Assembly: GCA_900314855.1 (NCBI GenBank)
Contig: OMWZ01000011.1
Coordinates: 1 to 54,790, forward strand
Length of the DNA: 54,790 nt
Direction: 5' to 3'
Source: an uncultured Selenomonadales bacterium
GTDB taxonomy: Bacteria > Bacillota > Negativicutes > Acidaminococcales > Acidaminococcaceae
Shown here: piece by piece, positions 31,586 through 41,235 of the stretch
Position numbering within the stretch: position 1 is the first letter of the stretch
Layout: each line of letters opens with the position of its first letter
Notes under the pieces: generated by a model
Databases searched by the model: none
The model's input: the letters and a program-made list of their open reading frames with translations, nothing else
Told to the model about the DNA's origin: nothing
Position numbers and translations under genes: made by a program

Positions 31586-32341
31586 GTGAAGCAATGGTCG
31601 GGACAGGAACAGATTGTCCCAGAAGAGGAACAAGTGAAAACAGTCAAGTGGTATGAAAACCCTGACGGCGTCACCAAGGCGTGCGCCCTGGTCTTGCTCG
31701 TGGCCGGTCTGGCCAGTCTGTACCTATTTTGCGGGGATTTTTGGGATAAGACGTTCCGCCTCGCCGTCAGTGGCAATGTCAAGGCCCTGGCGGAATATCT
31801 CCGCTCTTTCGGGTCCTACGCCGTCCTCGTCAGTTTTGTCATTGATGTCCTTATCAACATGGGCAGCGTATTCCCGTCGGTCTTCGTCTCGACGGCTAAC
31901 GGCCTGATTTTCGGCCTGCCCCTAGGAGTGACGATCTCCTGGCTGGCCGAGACGGTAGGCGTCGTTTTCAGTTTTCTCCTGATGCGGTTCTTTTTCCGCA
32001 ATACGGCGGAACGCGTGATTCGCAAGGCGAACAAGCTGCAGGATATTGACCGCGCCAGTGAAAAGAACGGCATCGTATGGATGACCTTCGCCCGGGCCCT
32101 GCCGTATTTTCCTTCGGGCATCCTGACGGCCATCGGCGCCGTGAGCCGCATGAGCGTGCGGGACTACATCATCGCCAATCTGATCGGCAAGTTTCCCTCG
32201 ACGGCCCTGGAAGTCATCATCGGACACGATATCGTCAATTTTCACCAGTACACGGTGCGCCTGACCCTGCTTGTCTTGTTGGCGGCGGTCATTTTCTATC
32301 TGGGAAAACGGCACTTGCTGGACAAGGGAAAAATGTCCTGA
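31586..32341 (+). CDS. TVP38/TMEM64 family (DedA-like superfamily) membrane protein
   Basis: 251 residues with about five hydrophobic segments (about 32-50, 75-100, 107-135, 160-185 and 225-243). The central region, FPSVFVSTANGLIFGLPLGVTISWLAE, then GIVWMTFARALPYFPSGILTAIGAVSRM, carries the VTT-domain pattern with the conserved Arg. VTT/DedA proteins act in membrane lipid scrambling or homeostasis; the substrate here is unknown. Start is GTG 31586 after GAGGGGGA, 12 bases after recG, so they are probably cotranscribed. Confidence 0.82.
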   Translation: MKQWSGQEQIVPEEEQVKTVKWYENPDGVTKACALVLLVAGLASLYLFCGDFWDKTFRLAVSGNVKALAEYLRSFGSYAVLVSFVIDVLINMGSVFPSVFVSTANGLIFGLPLGVTISWLAETVGVVFSFLLMRFFFRNTAERVIRKANKLQDIDRASEKNGIVWMTFARALPYFPSGILTAIGAVSRMSVRDYIIANLIGKFPSTALEVIIGHDIVNFHQYTVRLTLLVLLAAVIFYLGKRHLLDKGKMS

Positions 32342-32373
32342 AAAACGGGAACCTACAACGGAATAACGCGTAC

Positions 32374-32411
32374 GAAAACAGGCGTCTGCCGCGAGAGGGG
32401 CAGGCGCCTGT
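32374..32411 (-). terminator. hydF terminator (also faces the membrane-protein gene)
   Basis: ACAGGCGTCTGCC (32378-32390) pairs with GGCAGGCGCCTGT (32399-32411) with one mismatch or wobble. The minus strand has TTTTCG after the stem; the plus side is weaker. Confidence 0.65.
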
Positions 32412-32414
32412 CTG

Positions 32415-33671
32415 TTATTCATCCAGTTTGGACACCAGGTCCGGGAACAAGCCCAGGGAACGCTTTAAAATGCCGTGGCAATGGGCGATGGCAATGCCGT
32501 AGTTCGTGATGGGGATCCCCTGGTCCCCGGCCCAGCGGTACCGATACTGCATTTCCCGTTCGTTCAGCATGCAGCCGCCGCAGTGGATAATCATGTGATA
32601 CGGTGACAGATCCAAGGGAAACTCCGTGCCGCTCGTCCAGGACAGGTCCAGCTTTTTGCCGGTTAATTCCGCCAGCCAGCGCGGTAATTTGACCGTGCCG
32701 ATGTCGCCGCATTGCCGGTGATGGGTGCATCCTTCGGAAATCAGGACCCGGTCCCCGTCCCGCAAATGTTTCAGCCGGGCCACGCCGGCCACAGCCTGGG
32801 CCAGGTTTCCTTTGTGGCGGGCCATGAGAATGGAGAAGGACGTGAGGGGAAGGTGGGCCGGCACGATACGGTCTACGGCGCCGAAGGCCTGACTGTCCGT
32901 GATGACAAGACGTGGCTCCTTGCCCAGGGAGGACAGGGTTCGCGCCAGTTTGTCATCCTGCGTCACAATGGCTGTGGCGCCGGCGTCGAGGAGGTCCCGA
33001 ATGGCCTGCTGTTCCGGCAGGATCAGGCGTCCTTTGGGAGCCGCCTTGTCGATGGGGATGACCAGGACCGCGAAGTCTCCCGGGGAAACGAGGTCCGCGC
33101 AAAGCGGGAAGGGAGGCTCCTTTTCCGGCACGAGGCGCGCCAAGGTTTCCTTCAAGTCGGCGATGTTTGTCCCTGTGGCGCTGCTGACGATGCGGTAAGG
33201 GACAGACAGGGCCTTCACGCGGTCCAGGCCGGGGATGCGTCTTTCCCAGTCAGCAGGACTGCCGAGGCGGTCCGCTTTCGTAAAGACGAGGAGGGCCGGC
33301 AGCTTTTTTTCGCGGATCTTGTCCAACAGGGCCAGGTCTTCCGGCGCCGGCCCGCAGGCCGCTTCCACGACGAGCAGGGCGATGTCTGTCTTGTTCAGGA
33401 CTTGATAGGACCGCTGGACCCGCAGGCTGCCCAATTCCCCTTCGTCGTCGATGCCCGGCGTGTCGATGAACAGGACGGGCCCCAGGGGCAGAAGTTCCAT
33501 AGCCTTGGACACAGGGTCTGTCGTCGTCCCTGGCGTGTCGGACACGATGGCCAGGCTCTGGCCTGTCAGGACGTTGATTAGACTTGATTTGCCGGCGTTG
33601 CGACGTCCGAACAACCCGATGTGCACCCGCTCCGACGACGGGGTCGCGTTCAATCCGCTGTTGCCGCTCAT
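32415..33671 (-). CDS. hydF: [FeFe]-hydrogenase H-cluster maturation GTPase HydF
   Basis: 418 residues. The N-terminal GTPase has the P-loop GRRNAGKS (22-29), TPGTTTDPV switch, DTPGID and FTKAD. The middle region mediates dimerisation. The C-terminal cluster-binding motif CxH...HCxxC is complete: C315, H317, H363, C364 and C367. HydF is the scaffold that assembles and delivers the diiron subcluster made by HydE and HydG. Those genes and the hydrogenase are not in the window. A GGAGG site precedes the ATG. The gene implies hydrogen-metabolising anaerobic life. Confidence 0.93.
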   Translation of the reverse strand: MSGNSGLNATPSSERVHIGLFGRRNAGKSSLINVLTGQSLAIVSDTPGTTTDPVSKAMELLPLGPVLFIDTPGIDDEGELGSLRVQRSYQVLNKTDIALLVVEAACGPAPEDLALLDKIREKKLPALLVFTKADRLGSPADWERRIPGLDRVKALSVPYRIVSSATGTNIADLKETLARLVPEKEPPFPLCADLVSPGDFAVLVIPIDKAAPKGRLILPEQQAIRDLLDAGATAIVTQDDKLARTLSSLGKEPRLVITDSQAFGAVDRIVPAHLPLTSFSILMARHKGNLAQAVAGVARLKHLRDGDRVLISEGCTHHRQCGDIGTVKLPRWLAELTGKKLDLSWTSGTEFPLDLSPYHMIIHCGGCMLNEREMQYRYRWAGDQGIPITNYGIAIAHCHGILKRSLGLFPDLVSKLDE

Positions 33672-33703
33672 AGGGGACCTCCTTGCAAAATCGCGTACTC
33701 TCC

Positions 33704-33733
33704 AGTATAGTAATCACAAAAGGCTAGTTTCAA
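33704..33733 (-). promoter_or_regulatory. hydF promoter
   Basis: On the minus strand, TTGAAA (33733-33728) and TATACT (33709-33704) are separated by 18 bases and lie 33 bases before the start codon. Confidence 0.55.
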
Positions 33734-33805
33734 TTTTTTATTATACCATATCCCGCGGCAGCGTGATGGAAAGGCTGCGGGGAAGAAAGGGCAGGCAGGA
33801 AAAAA

Positions 33806-35023
33806 GTGCGGCAACGGTCGATTTCTGTAACCAAACATACAACCTCTCCGGAAGCGGCGCGTCCCGACGGCCGCAAAGGGCCCCGGAAGGTGCTTATTTT
33901 GTCTGCCCCCGTGGGAAGCGGGCACCGTATGGCTTCTTTTGCCTTGGCGGGAGTGCTGCGGTCCCTGCCGAACGCGGATCTCACCGTGGAGGAAGGGGAC
34001 GTATTTCGTCTCTTGCCGGATTGGCTGGGGCGGGGCCTGCTCGGATTGTACGGCCTGATCCTGCGCCGCTGTCCCTCCTTATACGCCCTGTCGTACCGCT
34101 GGGGTAACGTGGATGGCCGTTCCCTGTGGCTGCGCAATGCCGTGAACGGCTTGCTCTGCCGTCTGGCCCGGCCCTGGCTCGACCGGATTGCGCCGGATAT
34201 CGTCGTCAGTACGCACGGCACGCCGACGGGGATCGTGTCACTCTATAAACGCAAGTACAAGCCGTCCCTGCGGCTGGCTGTCGTGGTGACGGATTTTACG
34301 GTCCACCGGTGGCTCCTTTGTCCTGCCGTGGATACATACTTCGTGGCCCACGCGGACTTGGTGCCCCTTCTGCGGAAAGGCGTGCCGGCCGGGGAGAAGC
34401 CGCGGATCGGGATCACGGGGATTCCCGTGCGTCCGGATTTTGCCGTCCCGCCTGGGGAGGCGGAACGGCAGGCCCTGCGTCGTGGACAGGGGTGGCAGGA
34501 CGAGGAGTTTGTCTGCGTCCTGATCGGGGGAGGCGACGGACTGCTGCCCATGGAAGGGTTCGTCCGTCTGCTCGGTACTCCTGGCCTGGAAGCCTTGCGC
34601 CTCGTGGCCGTTACCGGGCGGAACGGCGCCCTGCGTCGGCGGCTGGAAGCCCTGCGGCAGCGTCCGGGGGTAGGGGCGCGGCTCACGGTGTACGGCTCGC
34701 TTTCCTCGCCGGCGCCGCTGTACCAGGCGGCAGACCTGGTGCTCAGCAAGGGAGGCGGCGTGACCGTGGCCGAAACCCTGGCTACAGGGATTCCCCTGGT
34801 GCTGTTCCGGCCCCTGCCGGGGCAGGAAGAAAAAAACAGCGCCTTCCTGATGGAACACGGTATGGCGCGGCGCGCGGACACGGTGGCAGAAGCGGCGGCC
34901 TGTATCGCGGCGGAAATGGCCGTCCCTGCGGCGGAGCGGGCCCGTCAGCGCCGTTTGCGCCGGGACGGCCAGGGACATCCGGCAGCGGCCCGGGAAATCG
35001 CGTTTTCTTTAATATATATGTAG
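33806..35023 (+). CDS. Processive diacylglycerol glycosyltransferase-like protein (MGDG synthase / UgtP family)
   Basis: 405 residues. The N-terminal MGDG-synthase domain opens with VLILSAPVGSGHRMASFAL (residues about 30-48), and the C-terminal GT28 domain has DLVLSKGGGVTVAETLATG and LPGQEEKNSAFL, the nucleotide-sugar-binding region. The family transfers Glc or Gal from the UDP-sugar to diacylglycerol at the membrane. Start is GTG 33806, 5 bases after AGGA. It is divergent from hydF, with 134 bases between. The sugar and acceptor are not determined by sequence. Confidence 0.85.
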   Translation: MRQRSISVTKHTTSPEAARPDGRKGPRKVLILSAPVGSGHRMASFALAGVLRSLPNADLTVEEGDVFRLLPDWLGRGLLGLYGLILRRCPSLYALSYRWGNVDGRSLWLRNAVNGLLCRLARPWLDRIAPDIVVSTHGTPTGIVSLYKRKYKPSLRLAVVVTDFTVHRWLLCPAVDTYFVAHADLVPLLRKGVPAGEKPRIGITGIPVRPDFAVPPGEAERQALRRGQGWQDEEFVCVLIGGGDGLLPMEGFVRLLGTPGLEALRLVAVTGRNGALRRRLEALRQRPGVGARLTVYGSLSSPAPLYQAADLVLSKGGGVTVAETLATGIPLVLFRPLPGQEEKNSAFLMEHGMARRADTVAEAAACIAAEMAVPAAERARQRRLRRDGQGHPAAAREIAFSLIYM

Positions 35024-35051
35024 AAAACTTTGTGAAAAGAAGCGATAGTTG

Positions 35052-35081
35052 TTGACTTTCCCCGCAATACTATGCTATTAG
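35052..35081 (+). promoter_or_regulatory. Possible promoter of the dprA-topA unit
   Basis: TTGACT (35052-35057) and TATTAG (35076-35081) are spaced by 18 bases, about 65 bases before dprA. Confidence 0.4.
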
Positions 35082-35147
35082 TATATGTAATTGCTGTTCA
35101 GGCAAGACAACTGCATAGGGAGTGACAGCCTGTGGAAGGAGGATTCC

Positions 35148-36269
35148 ATGGATCGATTTTATTGGGCTGCGTTGGGTGTTTCCAAAACGTTCCGGGGGGA
35201 CGCGGCGTCGTTAGGGCGTCTGCGGGAAAGTTTTGGAAGCGTCCGCGAATTTTACGGGGCTTCGGAAGAAGCGCTGCGCGCGTCCCGCGTTCTCGCACCG
35301 ACCATGCTGGAAAAATTTCTGGAACGGCGGGACCGGGAGCTGCCGGCCCGGCTGGAGGCGCAATGCCGGGAGCTGGATATTGAGGTGGTTTCCCTCGAGG
35401 ATGCGCAGTATCCCCGCCTCCTGAAAGAAATCGCCGACCCGCCGGCAGCCTTGTATCTGAAAGGCCGCATGCCCGCGACGGACCAGTGCATCGCCATTGT
35501 GGGGCCGCGGGAAGCCGACGGGTATGGGCTGCGTGCCGCCAAAATGTTCGCCCGGGACTTGGCCGAGGTCGGGTTGACTATTGTCAGCGGCGGGGCCAGG
35601 GGAATCGATACGACCGCCCATGAGGCTGCCCTCGACGTCGGGGGAGCGACCATCGCGGTGTTGGGCTGTGGTGTCGATGTCGTTTACCCTTCCGCAAACC
35701 GGGAGCTGTTCGGGAAAATCAGCCGATCCGGGGCGCTGTTGTCGGAATATCCTCCGGGAACCCCGCCGTATCCTTTTCAGTTTCCCCAACGCAACCGCCT
35801 GATCAGCGGCCTCTGCCGGGGCGTCCTGCTGACGGAAGCGTCCCGGCGCAGTGGGTCCCTGATTACCGCATCCTGCGCGCTGGACCAGAACCGGGACGTG
35901 TTTTGTGTGCCCGGCAACATTTTTACACAGGCGTGTCGTGGGACCAACGACCTCATTGCCCATGCCAGGGCCCTGCTGGTCCAGGAACCGGCGGATATCC
36001 TTCGGGAACTGTATCCGGACTGGCAGGGAAAAAAAGAATCGTCCCTGTTTCCCAATTCCGGCAACGCGCCTGCGGCGTCCTATACGGCGACGGAACGGAA
36101 AATTCTCTGTTTCCTGACCCGGGGACCATCCCTGCCGGATGAAATCGCTGTGGCCCTCCGGCGTGGCCCCATGGACCTGCCATTGTATCTCCTGCAGCTG
36201 CAGCTCAAAGGAGCCGTCGCCCGTGATGCCAGCGGACGATGGTATCGAACAGAAGAAAACCCGGACTGA
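35148..36269 (+). CDS. dprA: DNA processing protein DprA/Smf
   Basis: 373 residues. DprA protects incoming single-stranded DNA and loads RecA in natural transformation. N-terminal helical domain, then a Rossmann core with IVGPREADGYGLRAA, TIVSGGARGIDTTAHEAAL (about 144-163) and NRLISGL, and a C-terminal winged-helix domain (about 306-370). ATG 35148 has AAGGAGGA just upstream; earlier in-frame starts lack a ribosome site. It is followed directly by topA, as in B. subtilis (smf-topA). Confidence 0.95.
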   Translation: MDRFYWAALGVSKTFRGDAASLGRLRESFGSVREFYGASEEALRASRVLAPTMLEKFLERRDRELPARLEAQCRELDIEVVSLEDAQYPRLLKEIADPPAALYLKGRMPATDQCIAIVGPREADGYGLRAAKMFARDLAEVGLTIVSGGARGIDTTAHEAALDVGGATIAVLGCGVDVVYPSANRELFGKISRSGALLSEYPPGTPPYPFQFPQRNRLISGLCRGVLLTEASRRSGSLITASCALDQNRDVFCVPGNIFTQACRGTNDLIAHARALLVQEPADILRELYPDWQGKKESSLFPNSGNAPAASYTATERKILCFLTRGPSLPDEIAVALRRGPMDLPLYLLQLQLKGAVARDASGRWYRTEENPD

Positions 36270-36279
36270 AGGAGGATTC

Positions 36280-38535
36280 ATGAGTAATAATCTGATCATT
36301 GTCGAATCTCCCACAAAATCGAAGACGATTACGAAATTTCTTGGCAGTAAGTACACTGTCAGGGCCTCCATGGGCCATCTGCGGGACTTGAAGAAAAGCA
36401 CCCTCAGTGTGGATGTGGAGCACGACTTCGCGCCGGAGTATATCAATATCCGCGGAAAGGGGGACTTAATCCGGGAATTGAAGACAGCGGCCCAGAAGGC
36501 CGACAAAGTCTATCTGGCAACGGACCCGGACCGGGAAGGGGAAGCCATCAGTTGGCATCTGGCCCATATTCTCGGCATCGACGAAAAGGAGCCGTGCCGT
36601 ATCGCTTTTCATGAAATTACGGCCGGGGCGGTCAAGGAAGCCCTGAAACATCCCCGTACCATCGACATGGATATGGTCGATGCCCAGCAGACGCGGCGCA
36701 TTATCGACCGGCTGGTGGGCTACAAGCTGAGCCCTCTCTTGTGGCGTAAGGTCCGCAAGGGGCTTTCGGCGGGGCGTGTCCAATCGGTAGCGGTCAAGAT
36801 TGTCGCTGACCGGGACAAGGAAATCGAGACCTTTGTGCCTGAAGAATATTGGACGCTCAAGGTCAAGCTCCGCGAGAAGGAGAAAGCGCCGCTCTTCGAG
36901 GCGGAAGTTGCCAAGAAGGATGGCAAGAAACTGGTCCTGCGCAACGCCGAAGAGACCGTCGCCGTTGAGGAAGCCCTGAAGCAGGCATCCTACACGGTGC
37001 TGAACGCCGCGAAAAAGAACGTGACCCGCCGTCCGCCGGCGCCTTTCACGACGAGCACCCTCCAGCAGGAGGCGGCCCATCGCCTGAACTTCACGACGCG
37101 CCGCACCATGCTGGTGGCGCAGCAATTGTACGAAGGCGTCAGTATCGGCAAAAATTATGCCGGCCTCATTACGTACATGAGAACGGACTCGACCCGTCTG
37201 GCCGCCGAGGCCCTGTCTTCTATCCGCGGCCTGGTGGCACAGTTTTACGGCCCGGAATACTGCCCGGAAAAACCGAATTATTTCTCCAACAAGAACAATG
37301 CCCAGGACGCCCATGAAGCGATTCGTCCGACGTCGATTACGCGGACGCCGTCCGAGGTGGAACCGTACCTGACGAAGGAGCAGTTCCGTCTCTACGAACT
37401 CATCTGGAAACGGACCATGGCCTGCCAGATGGCGCCAGCCCGGTTTGACCAGACGACGCTCCAGATTGGCGCCGGTCCTTACGAATTGAAGGCCAGCGGA
37501 TCCGTCCTGACTTTTGACGGCTTCCTGCGGCTGGCCGACAAGAAAGATACGAAGAAGGAAGGCCTGGTCCCCTACATCGAACCGGGGCATCCCCTGGTCC
37601 TCTATAAAGTGGAACATGGCGTCCAGCATTTCACGGAACCGCCCGCAGGCTATACGGAAGCCTCCCTCGTCAAGAAGATGGAAGAGGAAGGAATCGGCCG
37701 ACCATCGACGTACGCCCCGATTATCCAGACCATCCAGGCCCGCGGCTATGTCGTCAAGGAAGGCAAGAAGCTGACGGCGACGGAACTTGGCAAGAAAGTC
37801 GTGGATTTGCTGACGACCTATTTCGGGTCCATCATCAATATCCCCTATTCGGCGAAGATGGAAACGGAGTTGGACGAAATTGCGGAACACAAGGTCGACA
37901 AACTGACCATTCTGAAGCATTTTTATATGCCTTTCGAAGAACTGCTGGAAGAAGCGGACAAAGTGATTCCGAAGGATCCGCCTCCCCTGGAGAAGAGCGG
38001 GGTCACTTGCGAAAAGTGTGGCCGCGAGATGGTGATTCGCGAAGGCCGCTACGGCAAGTTCCTTGCCTGTCCGGGATTCCCCGAGTGCCGCAATACGAAA
38101 CCGCTTCTGGAAAAGATCGGCGTGCCCTGCCCGAAATGCGGCGGGGACATTACGATCCGCCGTACGAAGACAGGCCGTGTTTTCTACGGTTGTTCGAACT
38201 ATCCGGCCTGTGACTTTACGTCGTGGGACAAGCCGACGACGGAAACGTGCTCCCTGTGCGGGCATATGCTGCTGGAACATACGGACCGGGGCAGCAAGTC
38301 CCGTCTGGTCTGTTCCAACGCGGACTGCGCCAATGCCCTTCCGAAGCGGACATCGCGAAAGAAAACCACGACGGCGGATCTCCTGAAGGTGAGCAAGGTC
38401 GTCAAGGGTCGGGGCGGTGCGGCCAGGAAGGCCACTGCCAAGAAGACCTCAGGCAAAAAGGCGGCGGCCGGAAAAACGGCGGCAAAGGAACCGAGAGGGC
38501 GAAAGAAAACCACCGGAAAAACGGCAGGACAGTAA
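36280..38535 (+). CDS. topA: DNA topoisomerase I
   Basis: 751 residues. It relaxes negative supercoils. Toprim domain at the start (LIIVESPTKSKTI, later ATDPDREGEAI), active-site Tyr299 in TYMRTDSTR, then three C-terminal zinc ribbons beginning near residue 577 (CEKCGREM, CPKCGGDI and CSLCGHML). The last 60 residues are a Lys/Ala/Thr-rich tail, suited to DNA binding. ATG 36280 follows GGAGG. A terminator about 76 bases after the stop separates it from trmFO. Confidence 0.97.
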   Translation: MSNNLIIVESPTKSKTITKFLGSKYTVRASMGHLRDLKKSTLSVDVEHDFAPEYINIRGKGDLIRELKTAAQKADKVYLATDPDREGEAISWHLAHILGIDEKEPCRIAFHEITAGAVKEALKHPRTIDMDMVDAQQTRRIIDRLVGYKLSPLLWRKVRKGLSAGRVQSVAVKIVADRDKEIETFVPEEYWTLKVKLREKEKAPLFEAEVAKKDGKKLVLRNAEETVAVEEALKQASYTVLNAAKKNVTRRPPAPFTTSTLQQEAAHRLNFTTRRTMLVAQQLYEGVSIGKNYAGLITYMRTDSTRLAAEALSSIRGLVAQFYGPEYCPEKPNYFSNKNNAQDAHEAIRPTSITRTPSEVEPYLTKEQFRLYELIWKRTMACQMAPARFDQTTLQIGAGPYELKASGSVLTFDGFLRLADKKDTKKEGLVPYIEPGHPLVLYKVEHGVQHFTEPPAGYTEASLVKKMEEEGIGRPSTYAPIIQTIQARGYVVKEGKKLTATELGKKVVDLLTTYFGSIINIPYSAKMETELDEIAEHKVDKLTILKHFYMPFEELLEEADKVIPKDPPPLEKSGVTCEKCGREMVIREGRYGKFLACPGFPECRNTKPLLEKIGVPCPKCGGDITIRRTKTGRVFYGCSNYPACDFTSWDKPTTETCSLCGHMLLEHTDRGSKSRLVCSNADCANALPKRTSRKKTTTADLLKVSKVVKGRGGAARKATAKKTSGKKAAAGKTAAKEPRGRKKTTGKTAGQ

Positions 38536-38610
38536 CAAAGGACCGAAAGAACAACCGGCCTGACGAAGCCCGGAATCCTGACGAAGAACGTGCGGTACCC
38601 CGGAACCGTG

Positions 38611-38640
38611 AAAAAAGAGGCGTGGCAGCGCCTCTTTTTT
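38611..38640 (+). terminator. topA terminator
   Basis: AAAAAAGAGGCG (38611-38622) pairs with CGCCTCTTTTTT (38629-38640) around a six-base loop; it ends in a T6 run. Confidence 0.85.
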
Positions 38641-38702
38641 GCCCTCCGGAAGGGGCCCCAGGGAACGCCGGCGGAACGGCGAAGAGAAAGGCGAGGTAGG
38701 AA

Positions 38703-40055
38703 ATGGAAGACAACACGACACGGGAACCGGTTCACGTCATCGGCGCGGGCCTGGCCGGCAGTGAAGCGGCCTGGCAGGTGGCCCGGCGCGGCATTCCGGT
38801 GATTTTACACGAAATGCGGCCGGTCCGATCGGACCCGGCCCATAAGACAGACGGGTTCGCAGAGTTGGTCTGCAGCAATTCCCTGCGGGCGGCCAATGTG
38901 GAAAATGCTGTCGGCCTCCTGAAGGAAGAAATGAGGCAGCTCGGATCCGTCATCATGCTGGCTGCAGACGCGCATCGTGTGCCTGCCGGCGGCGCCCTGG
39001 CCGTCGACCGGACGGCCTTTTCGCAGGCCGTCACGCAGGCCGTATCGAAACATCCCCTGATTACGGTGATCCATGAAGAGGTAACGGACCTGGAGGCCTT
39101 GCCGGGCTATGTCATTGTCGCCAGCGGCCCTTTGACGAGCGACGCCCTGAGCGCGTCCATTGCCCGCAAGATTCGCTCGGCCTACTTGCATTTCTTTGAC
39201 GCGGCTGCTCCCATCGTGGCCGGGGATTCTTTAAATTACGATGTTATTTACCGGGCCTCCCGGTATGGCAAGGGAGAGGCGGCCTATCTGAATTGCCCTT
39301 TTTATACGAAAGAAGAATACGTGGCCTTCCGCGAAGCGCTGCGGAACGCGGAAACGGCCGAGGTCAAGGACTTTGAGCAAGGAAATGTCTTCGAAGGCTG
39401 TATGCCCATCGAAGAAATGGCGTATCGCGGCGAAGACACCATGCGCTACGGGCCGTTGAAACCCGTCGGCCTGAAAAATCCCCGCGACGGGCGCGAAGCC
39501 TACGCGGTCGTACAGCTCCGCCAGGACAACGCGGCGGGCACCTTGTTTAATCTGGTCGGCTTCCAGACGCATCTGAAATGGCCGGAACAGCGTCGGGTCT
39601 TCGGCATGATTCCCGGACTGGAGCAGGCCGAATTTGTCCGTTATGGCGTCATGCACAAAAATACTTACATGAATTCCCCGAAAGTGCTGTGGCCGAGCTT
39701 CCGCCTGCGTGGCGACACACGGTTCTACTTTGCCGGCCAGATGACCGGGGTCGAAGGGTACGTGGAATCGGCGGCATCCGGCCTCATGGCCGGCATCCAC
39801 GCCGCCCGCGCGTATTGCCACGCCCGTACGCTCGACTTTCCCGTCGTCACGGCCATGGGGGCGTTGGCGCACTATATCAGCAACCCTGAGGTGGAAAAGT
39901 TCCAGCCCATGAACGTCAATTATGGCCTCATGCCGCCTTTGACCAAACGGGTCCACAAGAAGATGATCCGCAACGCCTTGTACGCAGAACGGGCCCAGGC
40001 GGCTTTTGCCCCGGTTCGACAATTGTGCAATGAAGATGTACGCTTTGAAGATTAG
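38703..40055 (+). CDS. trmFO: Methylene-tetrahydrofolate-tRNA uracil-54 methyltransferase TrmFO
   Basis: 450-residue FAD-dependent enzyme that makes ribothymidine at tRNA position 54 with methylene-THF as carbon donor. The dinucleotide-binding motif [13 protein letters not shown] lies at 12-24, followed by [29 protein letters not shown] and [20 protein letters not shown] are family signatures. Firmicutes use this enzyme in place of the SAM-dependent TrmA. It keeps the conserved position between topA and xerC. Confidence 0.97.
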   Translation: MEDNTTREPVHVIGAGLAGSEAAWQVARRGIPVILHEMRPVRSDPAHKTDGFAELVCSNSLRAANVENAVGLLKEEMRQLGSVIMLAADAHRVPAGGALAVDRTAFSQAVTQAVSKHPLITVIHEEVTDLEALPGYVIVASGPLTSDALSASIARKIRSAYLHFFDAAAPIVAGDSLNYDVIYRASRYGKGEAAYLNCPFYTKEEYVAFREALRNAETAEVKDFEQGNVFEGCMPIEEMAYRGEDTMRYGPLKPVGLKNPRDGREAYAVVQLRQDNAAGTLFNLVGFQTHLKWPEQRRVFGMIPGLEQAEFVRYGVMHKNTYMNSPKVLWPSFRLRGDTRFYFAGQMTGVEGYVESAASGLMAGIHAARAYCHARTLDFPVVTAMGALAHYISNPEVEKFQPMNVNYGLMPPLTKRVHKKMIRNALYAERAQAAFAPVRQLCNEDVRFED

Positions 40056-40075
40056 ATGGGGCATATCGAATGGAA

Positions 40076-40090
40076 ATTTTTGCGAAAATT
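40076..40090. promoter_or_regulatory. Possible CodY autoregulatory site before xerC-codY
   Basis: ATTTTTGCGAAAATT matches the CodY consensus at 12 of 15 positions and is part of the imperfect palindrome GGAAATTTTTGCGAAAATTCC-type element at 40073-40092. It lies just upstream of the -35 of the promoter for xerC and codY. Weaker than the site at 5379. Confidence 0.4.
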
Positions 40091-40104
40091 CCCTAAATCG
40101 TTAA

Positions 40105-40133
40105 TTGTAATTTTTAAATTTCTATGTTAATAT
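40105..40133 (+). promoter_or_regulatory. xerC-codY promoter
   Basis: TTGTAA (40105-40110) and TAATAT (40128-40133) are spaced by 17 bases. The predicted start near 40140 lies after the TTG at 40137, so that codon cannot be the xerC start. Confidence 0.5.
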
Positions 40134-40226
40134 AAATTGACTGCGGATTATTTTGAAATTTGGTACAACGGTGCCTCTTTCAAAAATTCTGACAACGCGG
40201 CGCTGGAGCAGAAAGCAGGAAGTATC

Positions 40227-41144
40227 GTGGCGACAGGAAAGGAGCGGCAGCAGCTGGTTCAGGCATTCCTGGACTATTTGTTTGTCGAAAAGAACGGGTC
40301 TGTCCTGACGGGGGAAAACTACCGGCGGGATATCCGTGACTTTGAGCAGTTCATGATTTCCAAAGCCGGGCCGGCTTTCGCGTGGACGCAAGTGGAGGTA
40401 CTCCATATCCGTTCCTATCTCGCGTTCCTGAACAAGGAGAATTACGCGCGCCGGACTATTACGCGCCGCATCTCCTCTCTGCGTTCCTTTTACAAGTATC
40501 TCCTGCGGGAGGAAATCGTACCGGCGAATCCGTTTGCCGGCGTCCGCACGCCGAAGCTGGACAAACGGTTGCCGGTGTTTCTGGAAGAGGGGGAAATCGA
40601 TTCCATCCTCGATCTGCCGGACCAATCGCTTCTGGGTCTGCGGGACCGTGCCGTCCTGGAACTCTTGTACGCGACGGGGTGTCGTGTCTCCGAGCTGGCG
40701 GGAATGCGGTTGGGAGATGTCGACCTGGGTAGTCTTTTCGTCCTGCTCCACGGCAAGGGTAGCAAGGACCGTATTGTCCCCATAGGGCATACGTGCCGCG
40801 ACGCGTTCCTGGCCTATTATGGGAAAAGCCGGGCGGCCCTGTTGGAGAAATATGGCGTTGAGGATCATCAGTACGTTTTCGTCAACAACCGCGGCGGCCG
40901 CCTTACGGATCGTAGTGTACGGCGCATCCTGGACAAATATGTCCGGCAGCTGGCGCTGCACAAAAAGGTCAGCCCCCATACGATCCGGCATACTTTCGCG
41001 ACGCATCTGCTGGACCATGGCGCGGATCTGCGGGCCGTGCAGGAATTGTTGGGGCATGCCAGCCTGTCGACGACACAAATCTACACCCATGTGACGAGCG
41101 AACGCATCCAAAAGGTATATCAGAAAAATTTCCCTAGGGCCTGA
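40227..41144 (+). CDS. xerC: Tyrosine recombinase XerC (CodV type)
   Basis: 305 residues. It resolves chromosome dimers at dif sites. N-terminal SAM-like DNA-binding domain (1 to about 100), C-terminal catalytic domain with all residues: Arg153, Lys177, His251, Arg254 (HTIRH), His277 and nucleophile Tyr286. I chose GTG 40227, with GCAGGA upstream, because it gives family length; the longer form from TTG 40137 overlaps the likely transcription start. codY follows 91 bases later; the hslV and hslU genes found between them in B. subtilis are missing. Confidence 0.94.
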   Translation: MATGKERQQLVQAFLDYLFVEKNGSVLTGENYRRDIRDFEQFMISKAGPAFAWTQVEVLHIRSYLAFLNKENYARRTITRRISSLRSFYKYLLREEIVPANPFAGVRTPKLDKRLPVFLEEGEIDSILDLPDQSLLGLRDRAVLELLYATGCRVSELAGMRLGDVDLGSLFVLLHGKGSKDRIVPIGHTCRDAFLAYYGKSRAALLEKYGVEDHQYVFVNNRGGRLTDRSVRRILDKYVRQLALHKKVSPHTIRHTFATHLLDHGADLRAVQELLGHASLSTTQIYTHVTSERIQKVYQKNFPRA

Positions 41145-41235
41145 CCGTTCCCGGCCGGTCCTGCCGGAAAACAAGTACAGATACAGCGCATTTCTATCAG
41201 GGGAACGGCAGACAGTGCCGCAGTGGAGGAAAATC

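Noticed and set aside
40137..40226. Longer xerC starting at TTG 40137
   Set aside because: No ribosome site, the codon overlaps the predicted transcription start, and it would add 30 residues beyond family length.
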